Position numbers and translations under genes: made by a program
Assembly (NCBI GenBank): GCA_022393335.1
Contig: JAJEKB010000791.1
Span: 271,831-335,830, forward strand
Length of the DNA: 64,000 bases
From: Macrotrachela quadricornifera
Lineage: Eukaryota; Rotifera; Eurotatoria; Philodinida; Philodinidae
Direction of reading: 5' to 3'
Shown here: one piece after another, positions 14,485-26,432 of the stretch
Layout of the letters: each line of letters begins with the position of its first letter
How positions within the stretch are numbered: the first letter of the stretch is position 1
The notes under the pieces: model-generated
The model's database searches: none
Seen by the model: the letters and a program-made list of their open reading frames with translations, nothing else
Told to the model about the DNA's origin: nothing

Positions 14485-16118
14485 GTTCACTCACTACCAC
14501 AATGTGTGGGCATGAGTATAAAGAGTGGTAGTAGTGTTTGTTATTGTTGGTTTTATTATTATTTTGTTGGCAACCATGCGTTCCTTTCAGTACTAGGAAA
14601 AAAAAAGAGAAGAGAAAAAAATAGCGAGAAAAAAAGAGAGAGAGAAAAAAAAGTTCTCATTTTTTTTTTCGCTTAGTAATTGTAGATCTATAATGGCATA
14701 GCACTAAGCTATGTTAGTGAGAGATAAATTCCTCTTTTTGTTTTCTTTCTTATCATCTTTTGTTAAAAAGCAACAGAAACACCAAAAAATAAATATATAT
14801 ATATAATTTTTTTTTTTTGACAAGCATGTGTTCAATATTTAAAAAATTAATTGAGAAATAAAAAGAATCTAATGGATTTTCTTTTTCGTTATTATTAAAA
14901 ATCATCTTTGATGTATATACATCAGTTAGATTTTCCTTTTTTTTCTTATTTTTGTTTTTTTCCTTATTTCATATCAGGCGAGAATAATGATGAATAGCAT
15001 ACATCGTTTCTATATGCCTATGTTTATAGGTACGTCGAAGAATAAAAACTAGATTTTTTTCTTTTCTCTTTTCTGAAAAACAAGTAATAAAGGAGAAGAA
15101 AAAAAAGAAAGATTTTTGTCTCGTCTTCGTATTCTTTGCCGGTTTTACCGACCGTCAATACGCTCACGCAATGTTCATCGTAATAACAGACAAGATTGTC
15201 ACCCATATATCGACTACTTCTATGTCTAAAGGAACAGAAAATGGAAATGAATAGTGCACTAAAACTAGAGAATAACATCGAACGCCTCTGCTTTTTCTTT
15301 TTCCTTTTCTTCTTTTTTTTTTTTTTCTTTATCGTTTTTCTATTACTCTTGTTATTCCATAAGCATTCCGACGACAAATGTGGGCGACAATAATGCTGTT
15401 CATTGCGTTCTTTTCTTATTGACGAACGTGAATAATGTGTAGGCGGACGGGTGAATAAAATAACTCTAAGGCATTGAGGTGGTTAATAGCAAACCAATAA
15501 TGACATACATGAAATATAACCTTGATTATTTTATTTTTAAAATAAGTTCTAAAAACAAAACAAATTAGTATATTTTTATTTCTGAAAAATGATTTTACCA
15601 TTAAAATTTGTTTTTCAATATATTTTTTAAATTATTTTAAAATAAAAAAATTAAGAAATTGAAAATATATTTTCTATAATAAATCATCATATGACTACGT
15701 GTTATACTTGTCATACAAATACAGATGGTTAATAGAATTTTTCATCTATTTTTGATAAGAGAGATCAAATAATTAAAAAATTTGATTACATAATATTAAG
15801 TAAATATTTTATATATATACATGTTACAATATATCATTTTTTGTATCTGAGAATATTGACAATTTGAATTTATGAATATGACTTTTCAAAGTATTTTAAT
15901 TCATGTTATTAATCATGTAGAAAATATTATTTTGAATCGTATATATTATAATTTCAAACGTTTTTATCTTTCAATAGTTTCGGAAGTAAATCATAAGACT
16001 GAATCATTGTTTTTATCATGTAAGATAAAAAATTGACCCATGAATTATTATGAAATAATTAAAAATTTAATAAAAAGTCAAAGAATTTTGTTTCTACTTT
16101 TTTGTTAATGGGCTGCTG
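14485..16118. other. Intergenic: PTPRN upstream region, no gene assigned
   Basis: This is the 5' flank of PTPRN. It holds long homopurine/homopyrimidine runs and no reading frame I can support. A GC-richer patch at about 15120-15240, bounded on the minus strand by a plausible acceptor and donor, could be a 5' untranslated exon of PTPRN but codes for nothing recognisable. From 15600 on, the sequence is plain AT-rich spacer. Confidence 0.5.
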
Positions 16119-18134
16119 AAACATGTGATGTAAAAGTCGTGGGCAAAAAATATTGATCTCTACTTCTCTTCAATACAATCTTGCTGAAAAAATCAATATA
16201 ATCATTACAAATCATCAGAACCTATTGTATTTTGAAAACCGAAAATTTTGAAAAATATCATCTCATGTAGATAGAAGTGTTTCAAAAAAGTGTCTCTAAG
16301 TTTTGATACTTTTGAGAAATTATGAATGAAAGGAAAACAAAGTTTATTTATGTAGTGCAAACAACATTTTTTTATTGATTTAATTATTTGCTTACAGCTT
16401 ATTAGCAGCTTAATTATATTTAAATACTCAAAAAATCACTTAACATATTTACTAAGTCTTTTGAAACTAATATTTTATACTGACCTCATTTTTAGTCTCC
16501 ATCAAAGATTTACTCTCAATGATTCAACTTCAAATTAGAACAACCTTTTGAATACATATTTAAAGAGAACATCAAATTCTGATTCGGACTCACTACTTTT
16601 CATTTTCTCGAGTGACGTATATGTAGGCAAAGGATGAACAAACATGTTGTATGAAGACTTTTGAAATAGGAGGTAAACCAAAATATCGATCACTAACTCT
16701 CTTTCATAAATGCACTCGAAAAGAAATATTTTATAATCAATTTAGAAAAAATTTGCTCCTCTTTTAGACCTGTATAAACTTTGTCTTTATTAAGCATTCC
16801 TGAACAAAATGAAGTGAATAAAAGAAGAAACACTTGTGTAATGAATTCTGTGATTTTTCTATATTCTCATCAAAAATATATTGTAAGACGGCAGTTCGTT
16901 CGATTTCTATGAACAGATTTAAAGTTTTCTAAAATGGTAATTAGATTGGCTTTTATGTATTTGTCAAAAAGATCGTATAAAATTACAAATAATTATAATT
17001 AACTAGTGTCTCACAATATATGCTTGACAGTGTATGAAAAAATCAAATTTACTGCATTAGTATTTTTCGTTTTGCTAACCTCATTTTAGTCATAGATGAA
17101 ACGTACCAACAATTCGAAATTTCAGACATATTGTCATTTTTTATATTTAAGAATGAGCATAAAAGACTACATCAGATCAGATATATGTTGATAAAATTAG
17201 TTTTATATAAAAAACATGCGTGTAGGGCTCCAGGAGTCGTTTTTTTTTCAAAAAAAAATTAATTTTATCAACATATATCTGATCTGATGTAGTCTTTTAT
17301 GTTGATTGCGAATATGCTATTTTCTTTGTTTTCAAATTGAGCTATAATAACGAAAACTGCTAAATACAAACATGATTTTAATAACATTGTATAGTTTCGT
17401 TACTGATATAAGAGAAAATTCGATTTTCTCAACCAAAGGAGGATCTTGTCCAAAATCAATGCTTATGTTTTTCGGCACATATATGATGGTTACAACTATC
17501 GATAAAGAATTAGTATACCATGTGAGTATGGTCAGTTGATGTCTATAGAAGATACCTGCATGAAACTCATATATGTATATATAAATCTTATCGGAAATAT
17601 TTTTTAAAATATTCAGGAAATCTAAAATCAAGATTAAATATAAAAACTGACAATATACTATCTATCACTTTAAACCATGATATACTACTTTAGGACTATT
17701 TTGAGAATTTTAGTATTTTAAAAAAAAATTTTGCTAGAAAAACTGATTCGGAAATGTTAAAAATAACGCTTTTATAGGTGACTCAAGGAGCTCTATCCAA
17801 CCATGTCAAAAAATCAGCAAAAAAAGATTTTGCTCAAACTTCGAGTTGCCAGGATCTTATGATAAATATAAATATTATCTACTTCGAAAGGAGAAAATAT
17901 TTCCTCTCAACTAGTAATAAAATAGATCTTTTAGAGTGTATTTATCAAGGAGATATGATGATCAATATTTTGTGCTATCATAGTATATTCTTTTGTTTCG
18001 CATCGTTTATATGTTATTCGAGAGAGGACAACAAACTCTATCTTTTGATAAAAATAAATGTTTTTATTTAACGTTATTTCGTTGAAAAGAAATAGAGATC
18101 GACATTTGTGTCATAACTTTTGCATTACATGTTA
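16119..18134. mobile_element. About 2 kb transposon-like unit with ~60-bp inverted ends
   Basis: The left end (16119-16178) and the reverse complement of the right end (about 18075-18134) align over about 60 bases at roughly three matches in four. Shared blocks include AACATGT, AAAAGT, GATCTCTA and TTCAA. The interior has no intact transposase: the two longest frames (17332-17631 minus, about 99 codons; 17778-18071 plus, about 97 codons) match nothing I know. A target-site duplication could not be fixed because the exact outer boundary is uncertain. It most likely is a non-autonomous or decayed DNA transposon, and it ends only about 65 bp from the RPAP3 stop codon. Confidence 0.6.
17158..17301. 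repeat. Perfect 42-bp inverted repeat with 60-nt loop
   Basis: The arm at 17158-17199 is an exact reverse complement of 17260-17301. The arm begins CATAAAAGACTACATCAGAT. The 60-nt spacer contains a T-run facing an A-run, so the stem could extend by a few pairs. It sits inside the 2 kb transposon-like unit. It could be a nested foldback element or the record of a template-switch event. The stem is too long and perfect for a typical animal pre-miRNA. Confidence 0.9.
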
Positions 18135-18198
18135 TCACAAAAAAAATTATAAATTTATTTGTTCTTATTTATACAAACACAAACAAAAAGTTTCTTTT

Positions 18199-19701
18199 TC
18201 AATCAGTTTTATAATTATGTAATATATTTTGAATTTTTTCTGATGATGAATCATGATTTTCTAATCTTTTTATAATTGTTTTTAATAGTTGTTTATCATT
18301 ATTACCAAGAAAACTTAATTGTGTATCAAATCTCGGTGTTTGACGTATTTCATACATTGAATCAATTAAATTTTCATCAATATCTATTTGATTTGACCAT
18401 ATTAATAGTATTTTTGAAAATATTGATGAATCAAGACCAGTAGAAAATATTGTTTTATAAGATTTTGGTGGAATTTTATTAAAATAAATTGATTGTTGTT
18501 CAGGTTGATTATTTAAATTAGACCAATCACGTTTAAATTGAAAACCTGTTGTTGGAATAGGTAGTGATTTGATTTGAGGTTTTTCTATGACTGTTGATTT
18601 TTGAGATTTCGAAGAAGATGAAGACGATGTAGGAGGAATAGGAGGAGGAGGAGGAGAAGAAGGACGAGGTGTTTCTGATATTGGTTCAGAAGATATTGGA
18701 GTCTAAATAATAAGAATAATTGTTTTGAATAAAATAAGAAGAAAAGAAAACTAAATGCATACTGTTTCTATTTCTTCGATAATAATATTTTTCTTCTTTG
18801 TAGTTTCTTTACTTGATATAATTGATGTATCAATTTCTTGTATATCAATTCTTTTTAAAGGTTTAGTTGATCGTTTATCTATAGGTTTATCATGTAATGG
18901 GTAAACTCTTCCTAATCGTTTAATTTCATCATTTTTATTAATTTCATCTAATTTATTTTTTGCTTCTTTATTTAATGGTTCATGTAAAAGAATATATTCT
19001 AAATCTTGTCTTGCTTGATCAATTTTTGCTAGTTCAATACGTGCTAATGCTCGTCTATAATAAGCTTTGAAATAATTTTTATCAAGTTGTATAGCTAATG
19101 TACAATCAGCTTCACAAGCTCCATAACGTTGTTCAAATAATTGACATTGAGCACGATTAGCAAAATAAATTGGTGATGTTGGATTACATTCAATTGCTTT
19201 TGTATAATGTTCAATAGCTTCAGCATAAGATTTTTGTTTAAATTGATAATTTCCACATTCTTTATAATATTCAGCTTTTTTTTTTAATACATCTTCTTGC
19301 CATTCTTCATTATCTTCAACATCATCTTCTTCTTCTTCTTCGTCTTCTTCACCATTATTATTTTCTTCTTGTTCGTTATCAATTCGTTCACATTCAGCAT
19401 CAACATCATATTTATCCCACGAACGATAATCATATGAACGTATAGATGTACCTAGTTTTGTTGAAAGATTTTGTTTTTGTTTAGATTTTTTTTTTGGTTT
19501 TGGTGGTTCAATAAAATTTCGTATTGGTGGAAGATCTTTTTTTATTGATGTTGAATTTTCTGTTTTGTTTAAATTTTCTTCTTTTTTTTTCATTTCATTC
19601 GTCCAAGAATCTAAATCTTTCATATAATCATTTAGATATGAATTATTTTCACGCATTTGATATTGCATATCAATTAAATTACGTTCGTATTCAGATGTCA
19701 T
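18199..19701 (-). CDS. RPAP3: RNA polymerase II-associated protein 3 (RPAP3), TPR co-chaperone
   Basis: Two exons, 19701-18763 and 18702-18199, encoding 480 residues. The N-terminus has the RPAP3-like DLDSWTNEMKKKEENL segment and a WDKYDVDAECERID motif, then a run of acidic residues. Three TPR units follow from about residue 140 (KECGNYQFKQKSYAEAIEHY and PIYFANRAQCQLFEQRYGAC). After a basic linker and a Pro/Ser-rich segment, the C-terminal RPAP3_C domain is present (FQFKRDWSNL, then KILLIWSNQID). RPAP3 links HSP90 to the R2TP complex (RUVBL1/2, PIH1D1) for assembly of RNA polymerase II, PIKK kinases and snoRNPs. The human protein has two TPR blocks; only one is visible here, so this is a shorter form like the yeast Tah1/insect type with the C-terminal domain retained. 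Confidence 0.9.
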
Positions 19702-20749
19702 GATTGTGTTTATGAAAGAAAAATATATCTAAAATAGATTTTTATTTTAATATATTTTTTTTTATTCGTTACAAACAATTTTACAATAAATGTTGAATAG
19801 CTTTTTTTACTGTTATGTAGTTAAACTATCTTGTCTTGGATTCCAATAAAATACATTGATGAGAAATGGACGAAAAAAAAATGTACGATAGATGTCTGTA
19901 TACACAAGTGATATATTTCAATAATTATTATCGAAAAAAGAAAAGAAATATACAAAATTAAAGATTCTGTAGTGTTATTAATTGAGAAATACAGAAGCTT
20001 CCAATAAACGATTTATGAGAAAATATATCTAGCAGTACGTAGTCAAAGTAAATGAAATATAAGAAGAATATCAAATCAATAGCAAATTATGTATTATGAG
20101 TTTTTAGTAAAGACACAATATTGTTCGTTATAGATATGTATCTTTATAGTTTCTCTTGAAAAATTCTTCGAAAATTAAAAAGTATTTCATCAAAACTACA
20201 TTTGCAGCAATTTTTCTTGTTCGAATAGGGTCAGTTCATGAAATTTACACACATCATCAAAGATGTATTAACTCTTTTAAAACACAAAAAAATAGTTCTC
20301 TTTTTGATTTTCGTTATATATATATATATATATATTTAATTCATCATCCTATTTTCAGGTCATTTTGTGATAATATAACTGTACGTCAATGATTGTCTTC
20401 TCATTATTTGCAATCTAATCTTGCTTTGTTCGTATATGAAAACTTTAAACTGAGAACATTTCGTACCTACGAGGATTTTGAAAATGTTCTAAATTGCCTT
20501 ATTATATTTATTTTTTTATGTTTTTGAAGAGAATGGTATTATTGTTAGTTTCTAAATGAAGAAAGTTAAATAAATATTATTAGAGCAGCTTGGATAAACG
20601 AGAAGTTTAAGGAATGCTGTATTTTCTTTTGTGCTGCACATTAGCAGCCTAATAAATGTTAATCATGGTCAATAACGAGAAATAAAGAGTTGTGTTTTCG
20701 TTACTTTTAAACATCATTATTCAAATTGTGAATAAGAAGAATACATAGG
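19702..20749. other. Intergenic between divergent RPAP3 and Thr-rich gene
   Basis: About 1 kb separating two divergently transcribed genes, so it must contain both promoters. It is AT-rich with a short (TA)n tract near 20316-20334. Reading frames present (for example 20156-20392) have no codon pattern, start context or similarity that I can support. Confidence 0.5.
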
Positions 20750-21758
20750 ATGAATACACAACCTAATCATGCAAATCGATATCCTGTACCATCGATGGCA
20801 AAATATAAAGGAATTAATGCAAATCTTGAAAAAGTCCCTAATGTACGATCTTCGAAAAGATGGTAAAAATGAAAATTATTAATTTATTCATTGCAATACA
20901 TACTATTTAGGTATAGAGACAAAGAAAAAAGAAAAGTGTTATATATATTATGTGGAAGTCTCCTTTGTGTTTTGATGATTATAGCCGCATGTGCTATACC
21001 TATTGCTCTCGTCATAATATATGATACTACAACAACTACAGTAAGTACTAGTAGCACACTTTCTAGTACTGTGATGACCACTGGTGAGTTTGATTTTTAT
21101 AAATTAAGACATATTGATTTATTTTATTATATTTATGTAATAGCATCAAATGTGACAAATACAACAAGTATCTCAAATCTTACGACTACAATAACGGTAA
21201 TATATATATATATATTAATTTTGAAACACATCTATAATTATCATATTTTTAGACAACCGCAACAGACACAACAACAACAGAAACGGTAGTATATATATAT
21301 ATATATATATTAGCTTCGAAATACATCTATAATTATCATATTTTTAGACAACCACAACAACAACACCTTGCCCAAATATGACCTGCACATATTCAGCTAT
21401 AGCTTCCCCGATGTCACCAACTTGGGGTGTTGAACATTTAGACATAAATTGTACGCAATCTTTATCAGATATGAGTATTGACATAATTGTACAACGAACA
21501 GTAAATGCAACTTATGCTAAACAATACGAAACATTTTGGAATCTTACAACAAATATGAGTTATGTTGAAACAAGTTCTGTGATAACCTATAGCTGGAGAT
21601 TATTACCTGGACAAATTATACAAGCTATCGGCTTTCCTTATTTTGTTGAAGGACAATATCAATTATTTAATGTTAATCAAACAACTAGTTTCGATACATA
21701 TTCAGCAACATTAACATCCATTTGTGGACATACTGTAGCAGCAGAAGGAACATTTTGA
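20750..21758 (+). CDS. Thr-rich single-pass membrane protein, family not recognised
   Basis: Five exons: 20750-20862, 20911-21083, 21144-21196, 21253-21285, 21348-21758; 260 residues. A basic cytosolic N-terminus (about 54 residues ending DKEKRKV) leads to one membrane helix (YILCGSLLCVLMIIAACAIP), so type II topology is likely. A mucin-like Thr/Ser stalk follows with several N-glycosylation sites (NVT, NTT, NLT). The outer domain has paired cysteines (CPNMTC, later NCT and ICGH), more NxT/S sites and the motif YSWRLLPGQIIQAIGFPYF. The outer domain seems compact and may be disulfide-bonded. I do not recognise the family; it may be lineage-specific. Introns 3 and 4 and the 33-nt exon between them are part of a tandem duplication. 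Confidence 0.75.
21191..21350 (+). repeat. Tandem duplication of an intron plus mini-exon
   Basis: Intron 21197-21252 and intron 21286-21347 are near-identical: each starts with an (AT)n tract and ends in the same 3' part (ATCTATAATTATCATATTTT followed by TAG). Between them is a 33-nt exon coding for Thr-rich residues, whose beginning (ACAACC) is repeated after the second intron and whose final ACG matches the end of the preceding exon. The unit is about 89 nt. Both introns are phase 0, so the duplication kept the frame. The copies differ mainly in AT-tract length. Confidence 0.9.
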
Positions 21759-21962
21759 ACATTATTTTTTGTTTTTTATTTAAATAAAACTATTTTTACA
21801 GAATTTCTTTTTTTTTTTGAAAGAGGTCGCACTATATTTATTGGTTCATTTTTAGTGATGAAATTGTCCAATGTAATATTTGTTACGATGGAAACAGTTT
21901 GAATTGTCTTCTTCTTTTGTCAGTAGACCTTTATTTTTTCTTTATATTGAATATTCATTTCA

Positions 21963-23327
21963 ATGGATAAAAATACTTTTTCTCTGGAAGAAATTCGTCG
22001 TGAACTTACTCGTTTAGGTTATGATGGTTTATCAAAACAAACACTTTTAAAATTTCAACATGATCTTGAAGAACTTGCTCAACATGATAAAAATCAAAGT
22101 ATAATTATATTTAGAAATTTATTGAGTTTTCTATTTATTTTTATAGATTCACATGAAATAAAACGATCTGTTGTTCAACAACAATCTAATGTTGATTTTA
22201 CAGTAAAATTATTTTATTTTATATTTTATTTTAAAATAAAATATTAAATGTATTAGATTCATCAACCTAGTTCGTCAGATAATGAATTTAATCGAAATGA
22301 ACAAACGGATGATAACGATGAAAGTCTTGATGAAACTAATACACCAACGTAAATGAAAATATATTATTTATTTAAAAATAATAAAAAGTGTATTCATTTA
22401 GTATATCAACTATGCATTATCGACCAAGAGTGAATGAAGATGATAATCGAAGTGATACATCATCTCAAAGAATTATTAAACGAAAAGTTCTTCGGTTAAA
22501 AAAAATTTCTTTACAAAAAAATAAAATAAAATAATTTTCTTTTTCTTTTTTTTTTAAGACATCATAATGGTAAAGCAACTGTATGCGATGAATCAAGATC
22601 AGGTTAGATTTATATGAACATTTTTATTTATTATTATTATAATCATTTTGTATTATAGAAACAAGTTCTGTACTTGATTCACGTGATGTAAGTTATGTAA
22701 ATGATCTTCAATATCAACCTAAACGAGCTCGTCGACGAATTGAATCAGCATCAGATATGGATGTTCAATCAACATATAGTGATGATGTAATATATTTTAT
22801 TATTTTTAAATTCGTTTATTTGTTTTTTATTTGAATAGACACGATCAACATCATCAATTTATCCTATTAAATCATGTAAATTGATAAGAAAAAAAAAAAC
22901 AACAAAATAAAATATTGAAAATATTTATTTGTTTTTGTTAATTAGTTATTCGTCCATCGACAGCATCAACTGCATCACTTCGTCGTAGTCGTAGTTTTTC
23001 AAATAATCATATAGATTCAGTTCAACTTTATTCATATTATCGACAACAATGGGCATCACAACGAGCACCTGGAGAAAAAACTCATCAAAGTTTACGATGG
23101 GCTATTCGAGATCAACTTTTACAAAAAGATGTTCCTATTAAAGTACTTTAAATTTTCATTTTTAAAAAAAGAATCCATAATATTTTCTTTAGAAAAAATC
23201 TATTCCACGTATGAATAATTATGTTGTACCAACAACAAAAAAACGTTCAGCATTGCGTTGGAATATTCGATATTCACTTGCAAATGGTTTACAACCATCA
23301 AAAGATTTAGATGATTTTCTTTATTGA
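21963..23327 (+). CDS. HYLS1: HYLS1, centriolar/ciliogenesis protein
   Basis: Nine exons: 21963-22098, 22147-22202, 22257-22348, 22402-22494, 22559-22602, 22659-22786, 22839-22875, 22946-23142, 23193-23327; 305 residues. The N-terminus has the helical segment [20 protein letters not shown]. The HYLS-1 box is clear across an exon junction: [20 protein letters not shown]. The C-terminus has [17 protein letters not shown], then [20 protein letters not shown] and SLANGLQP, all close to vertebrate HYLS1 (hydrolethalus syndrome protein). HYLS1 is a core centriole component needed for making cilia but not for centriole assembly. The start follows the upstream gene's stop by 204 bp. Confidence 0.93.
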
Positions 23328-24486
23328 TATACATATATATATATATTTGATTTTTTTTGTCTACAAACATATTATGGATTTCTTAGATTCTTTTTCTCTT
23401 TGTTTACTCTATGTAATGTTTATTCATAGTTATAATAATTAAAATTTTCCACGACATTGTAAACCAGATACATGACTTTTTATTTGATTACTTTGAAAAT
23501 TTGCTGGTTGAGTCGATATTCAATGCTATTGAAAAGATCATTTCGAACAGAAATTATACTTATGTAATTTATCATTAAAAAAAATAATTTTCATATGGTT
23601 AATAAAATCAAATTACAAAATAATCTTTTACAGATCTAAAACTAATTTTATATAGTATAGCCTTTTTCTTGTATGTCCGTTAAGCGGTTCTAAATAATAA
23701 TCATATCGTCGACAAAAATATGCACTTTTACGAAAATTTCGAATAGTTCCTTCTAATTCACGTTGTACAGTCACTTTTTGATATTTTTCCTAACTGAATA
23801 CACATCTACGTTGTTAAGTATTAATAGTATTTATAATCTTTTTATTCATGAATTAATATTGAAATGTTTTTGATTAATGGATTATACTTTTAAAATCATC
23901 AAATTAATTTTTTATATAAGTTTTTACATATTTATAATAATGATTTTTTTGAATCGACTATGTTTATGTTTAAACAATGATATTTACTTTTGTAAAACCT
24001 TTCAAAATTCTAAACCTGAAAAAACCTCAAAGTGCAATTGATTGAAATTCTTATATCGGTTTTGAAAAGATTGCAAAAAAGACAAAATATTCGATGCACA
24101 GGAAAAAGCTTAATTTGAAAAAATATTTTAATCTCGATAGTAAAGTATTTGTTTAGTATAAATGAAAGTACCGCTTTTCCATAGATTATATCTCCAACTA
24201 TTTGTTTTGTTTTTTACTGAGACTATGAATATTCAAGATATCATTGAATACTTTCATATTATCGATAAAAAAAAAATTAGCGGAGAGAGAAATATCAGTA
24301 CCAATTTCTTTTGATGGTATAGATATAAAAATATCTTACTATCTTATACTTTTTCAAAATACATTCAAAGTTATTGCATTTAAATAATAAACAAAGCATA
24401 AAATTTTTTTTCCACATATAGATTCATACATATGAGATTATATATCTGAACATATTCACACTTTTATTTATTTATTTATTTTCTTT
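23328..24486. other. Intergenic, convergent 3' flanks
   Basis: The 3' flanks of HYLS1 (plus) and the LRR gene (minus) share this AT-rich spacer. I see no reading frame, RNA gene or inverted-end element that I can support. Confidence 0.5.
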
Positions 24487-26432
24487 TCATAGATTTTCAG
24501 AATAAAATTGATTGTTATTATAAGAATTATTGTCATTCGATCCTATGATTGATTGCTGATGATTTATGTCTGATGTTGGAGAATCTGTAAACATTGGATT
24601 ATAAAGTTTTCGTTTATTATTTGATGTTAATTCATTTGAAGAAGAATAATTATGATGTGAATATGGTGGAATATTCATATTTGCACCATGTGTAACAACA
24701 GATTCAATTATAGTTGGATTATTATTGATTATTTGTTTATGATGTTGACGACGATGACGTCGTGTTACTTCAGTCATTGTTGATGATGTTTTTGGTAAAA
24801 AATCACAACAGATTAAGTTTTTATTTTGTTTCCATCGATAAATAAAAATAATTACTAGAATAATTATAATAAGTGCAATAATACTAAATATAATACTAAG
24901 AGTTATTTCAATTGTACGATTTTTTGTTGTATTAGATTTTACAATTAAATTTGATGATTTATCAGATGAAAATGATTTATGTTGAAAATTTAATGAACCT
25001 GGTTCACAATAATCTATTGTACAATCAATAGATGATTTTGAACATGAATTTTGAAGTTGTTGATCAGTTAAAATATTAAGTTGTTGTATTGCTACATTAT
25101 TCATACATTGTCCAAATAATTCTATTGAATTTTTTTTTGCTATAGAAAGCCAACAAGATGAACAATTAATTGTAACACGTTCAATTTTAAGTATACGTAA
25201 ATTTGTTAATTGAATAAATATACATGAATCAAGATTAAATAAATATGTACTTGATAAATCAAGATATTTTAATGATTTAAGATATTTAAATGAATCTTGA
25301 ATAATACCTAAATTAAATAAATAAATAAATATAACAGATGATCCATAAGTAATTATTCTCTTAAGACTTTAAAGATTGTTCCTTTAGTATCCCTGTGATT
25401 GAAAAAACTTTTCGTTTATCTAAAGATAGCATTTGAAATCCTCTACAAAATCATATACGACTAGAGCCTAAAACGGTTTTAGATCGATGTGAAAAAAAAT
25501 GAAAAATAAAGAAACGTAAAAACAAAATATATCAAAAGATACACAGTGCAAAGATCTACAATTTACATAGGATTGCTTATTTTCTAATTGTATCTTGTAT
25601 TTTTCAGATAGATTTCATTATATTCAAACAGTAAGAGAACAATTATTTATGGATCATCCGTTGTATAAGATTGTTTTTCTCAAACAAATAATTTAATTTC
25701 AATTTAATGATACTTACAACTTAAATTTCGATTTGATGCTAATGATAACCATGTTAAATTATATAAATTCATTAGAGCATATCTTGGCATACTTGATAAT
25801 TTATTAAATGATAAATCAAGTTTAATTAATGATGTCCATTGATGTATCTTATTTGGAAATATTTCAATTTGATTACATGATAAATTTAATTCTTGTAAAT
25901 TCGGTAAATGTATATTATCATAATATAAAAATGTTTCAAGTTGATTTGATGCTAAATTTAATATTTTTAATTTTATTAATTTTGAATTAAGCCAATTTGA
26001 TGATATATTTTTTAATTGATTCATTTGTAAATCAAGTTCAATAAGTATATCACCAATTGAATCAAATGTATTATCATGAATATTTGATATTAAATTTGAT
26101 TTTAATGATAAACGATACATACGTAATGATAAAAGTCTTGTTGAATCTAATGATTCAATATTACGTGATGAAAAATCAACTTTCTCCCATATTTTTTTAT
26201 CTGCACAATTTGGTGTATATGTTAGATTTAATAAATAAGATGAACAATTTAAAAGATTTTTTATTGAAGAACAACGACATGTCATTGTTTGACAATAGGT
26301 ACATGATAGAGAATTTTTTTCACTTGTCAACGTTGGTAATGTTGAAGTTATTGAAGAATTGAACTTAATTTCCATAAAAATTTGTGAAATATTGAATAAA
26401 ATAAAGAGAAAGACGATATTTATTCGATACAT
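24487..26432 (-). CDS. Leucine-rich-repeat single-pass transmembrane protein
   Basis: Two exons, 26432-25718 and 25307-24487, encoding 511 residues. It has an N-terminal signal peptide (MYRINIVFLFILFNISQIFM). A Cys-rich cap (CTYCQTMTCRCSSIKNLLNC) follows, then about seven LRRs in the LxxLxLxxNxL pattern (for example LKILNLASNQLETF, LQELNLSCNQIEIFP, LIKLDLSFNKLSSMP). After the repeats come cysteines of a C-terminal cap (NCSSCW, GQC, SIDCTIDYC). One membrane helix lies at about 373-397. The cytosolic tail of about 115 residues is rich in Asn, Ser and His, with no kinase, TIR or death domain. It looks like an adhesion or synaptic LRR protein (LRRTM/LRRC/Toll-ectodomain-like) rather than a signalling Toll receptor. 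No closer assignment is possible by eye. Confidence 0.85.
25337..25658. mobile_element. MITE in the intron of the LRR gene
   Basis: A 322-bp unit with inverted ends of about 27 bp: GATGATCCATAAGTAATTAT on the left (25337 on) matches the reverse complement of the right end (25632-25658) with about two mismatches. Its termini (CCATA, AATT, TCTCTTA) resemble those of the element in the corepressor intron at about 42423-43023. The two also share an internal block around TCTACAAAA..ATATAC.ACTAG. There is no coding capacity, and no target duplication was identified with certainty. Confidence 0.7.

Noticed and set aside
14197..14490. PTPRN start at 14490
   Set aside because: The codon there is GTG; the ATG at 14484 gives the same signal peptide and is the natural start.
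17332..18071. Two ~98-codon frames inside the 2 kb element
   Set aside because: No transposase motif, no shared codon pattern, and opposite strands; likely chance frames in AT-rich DNA.
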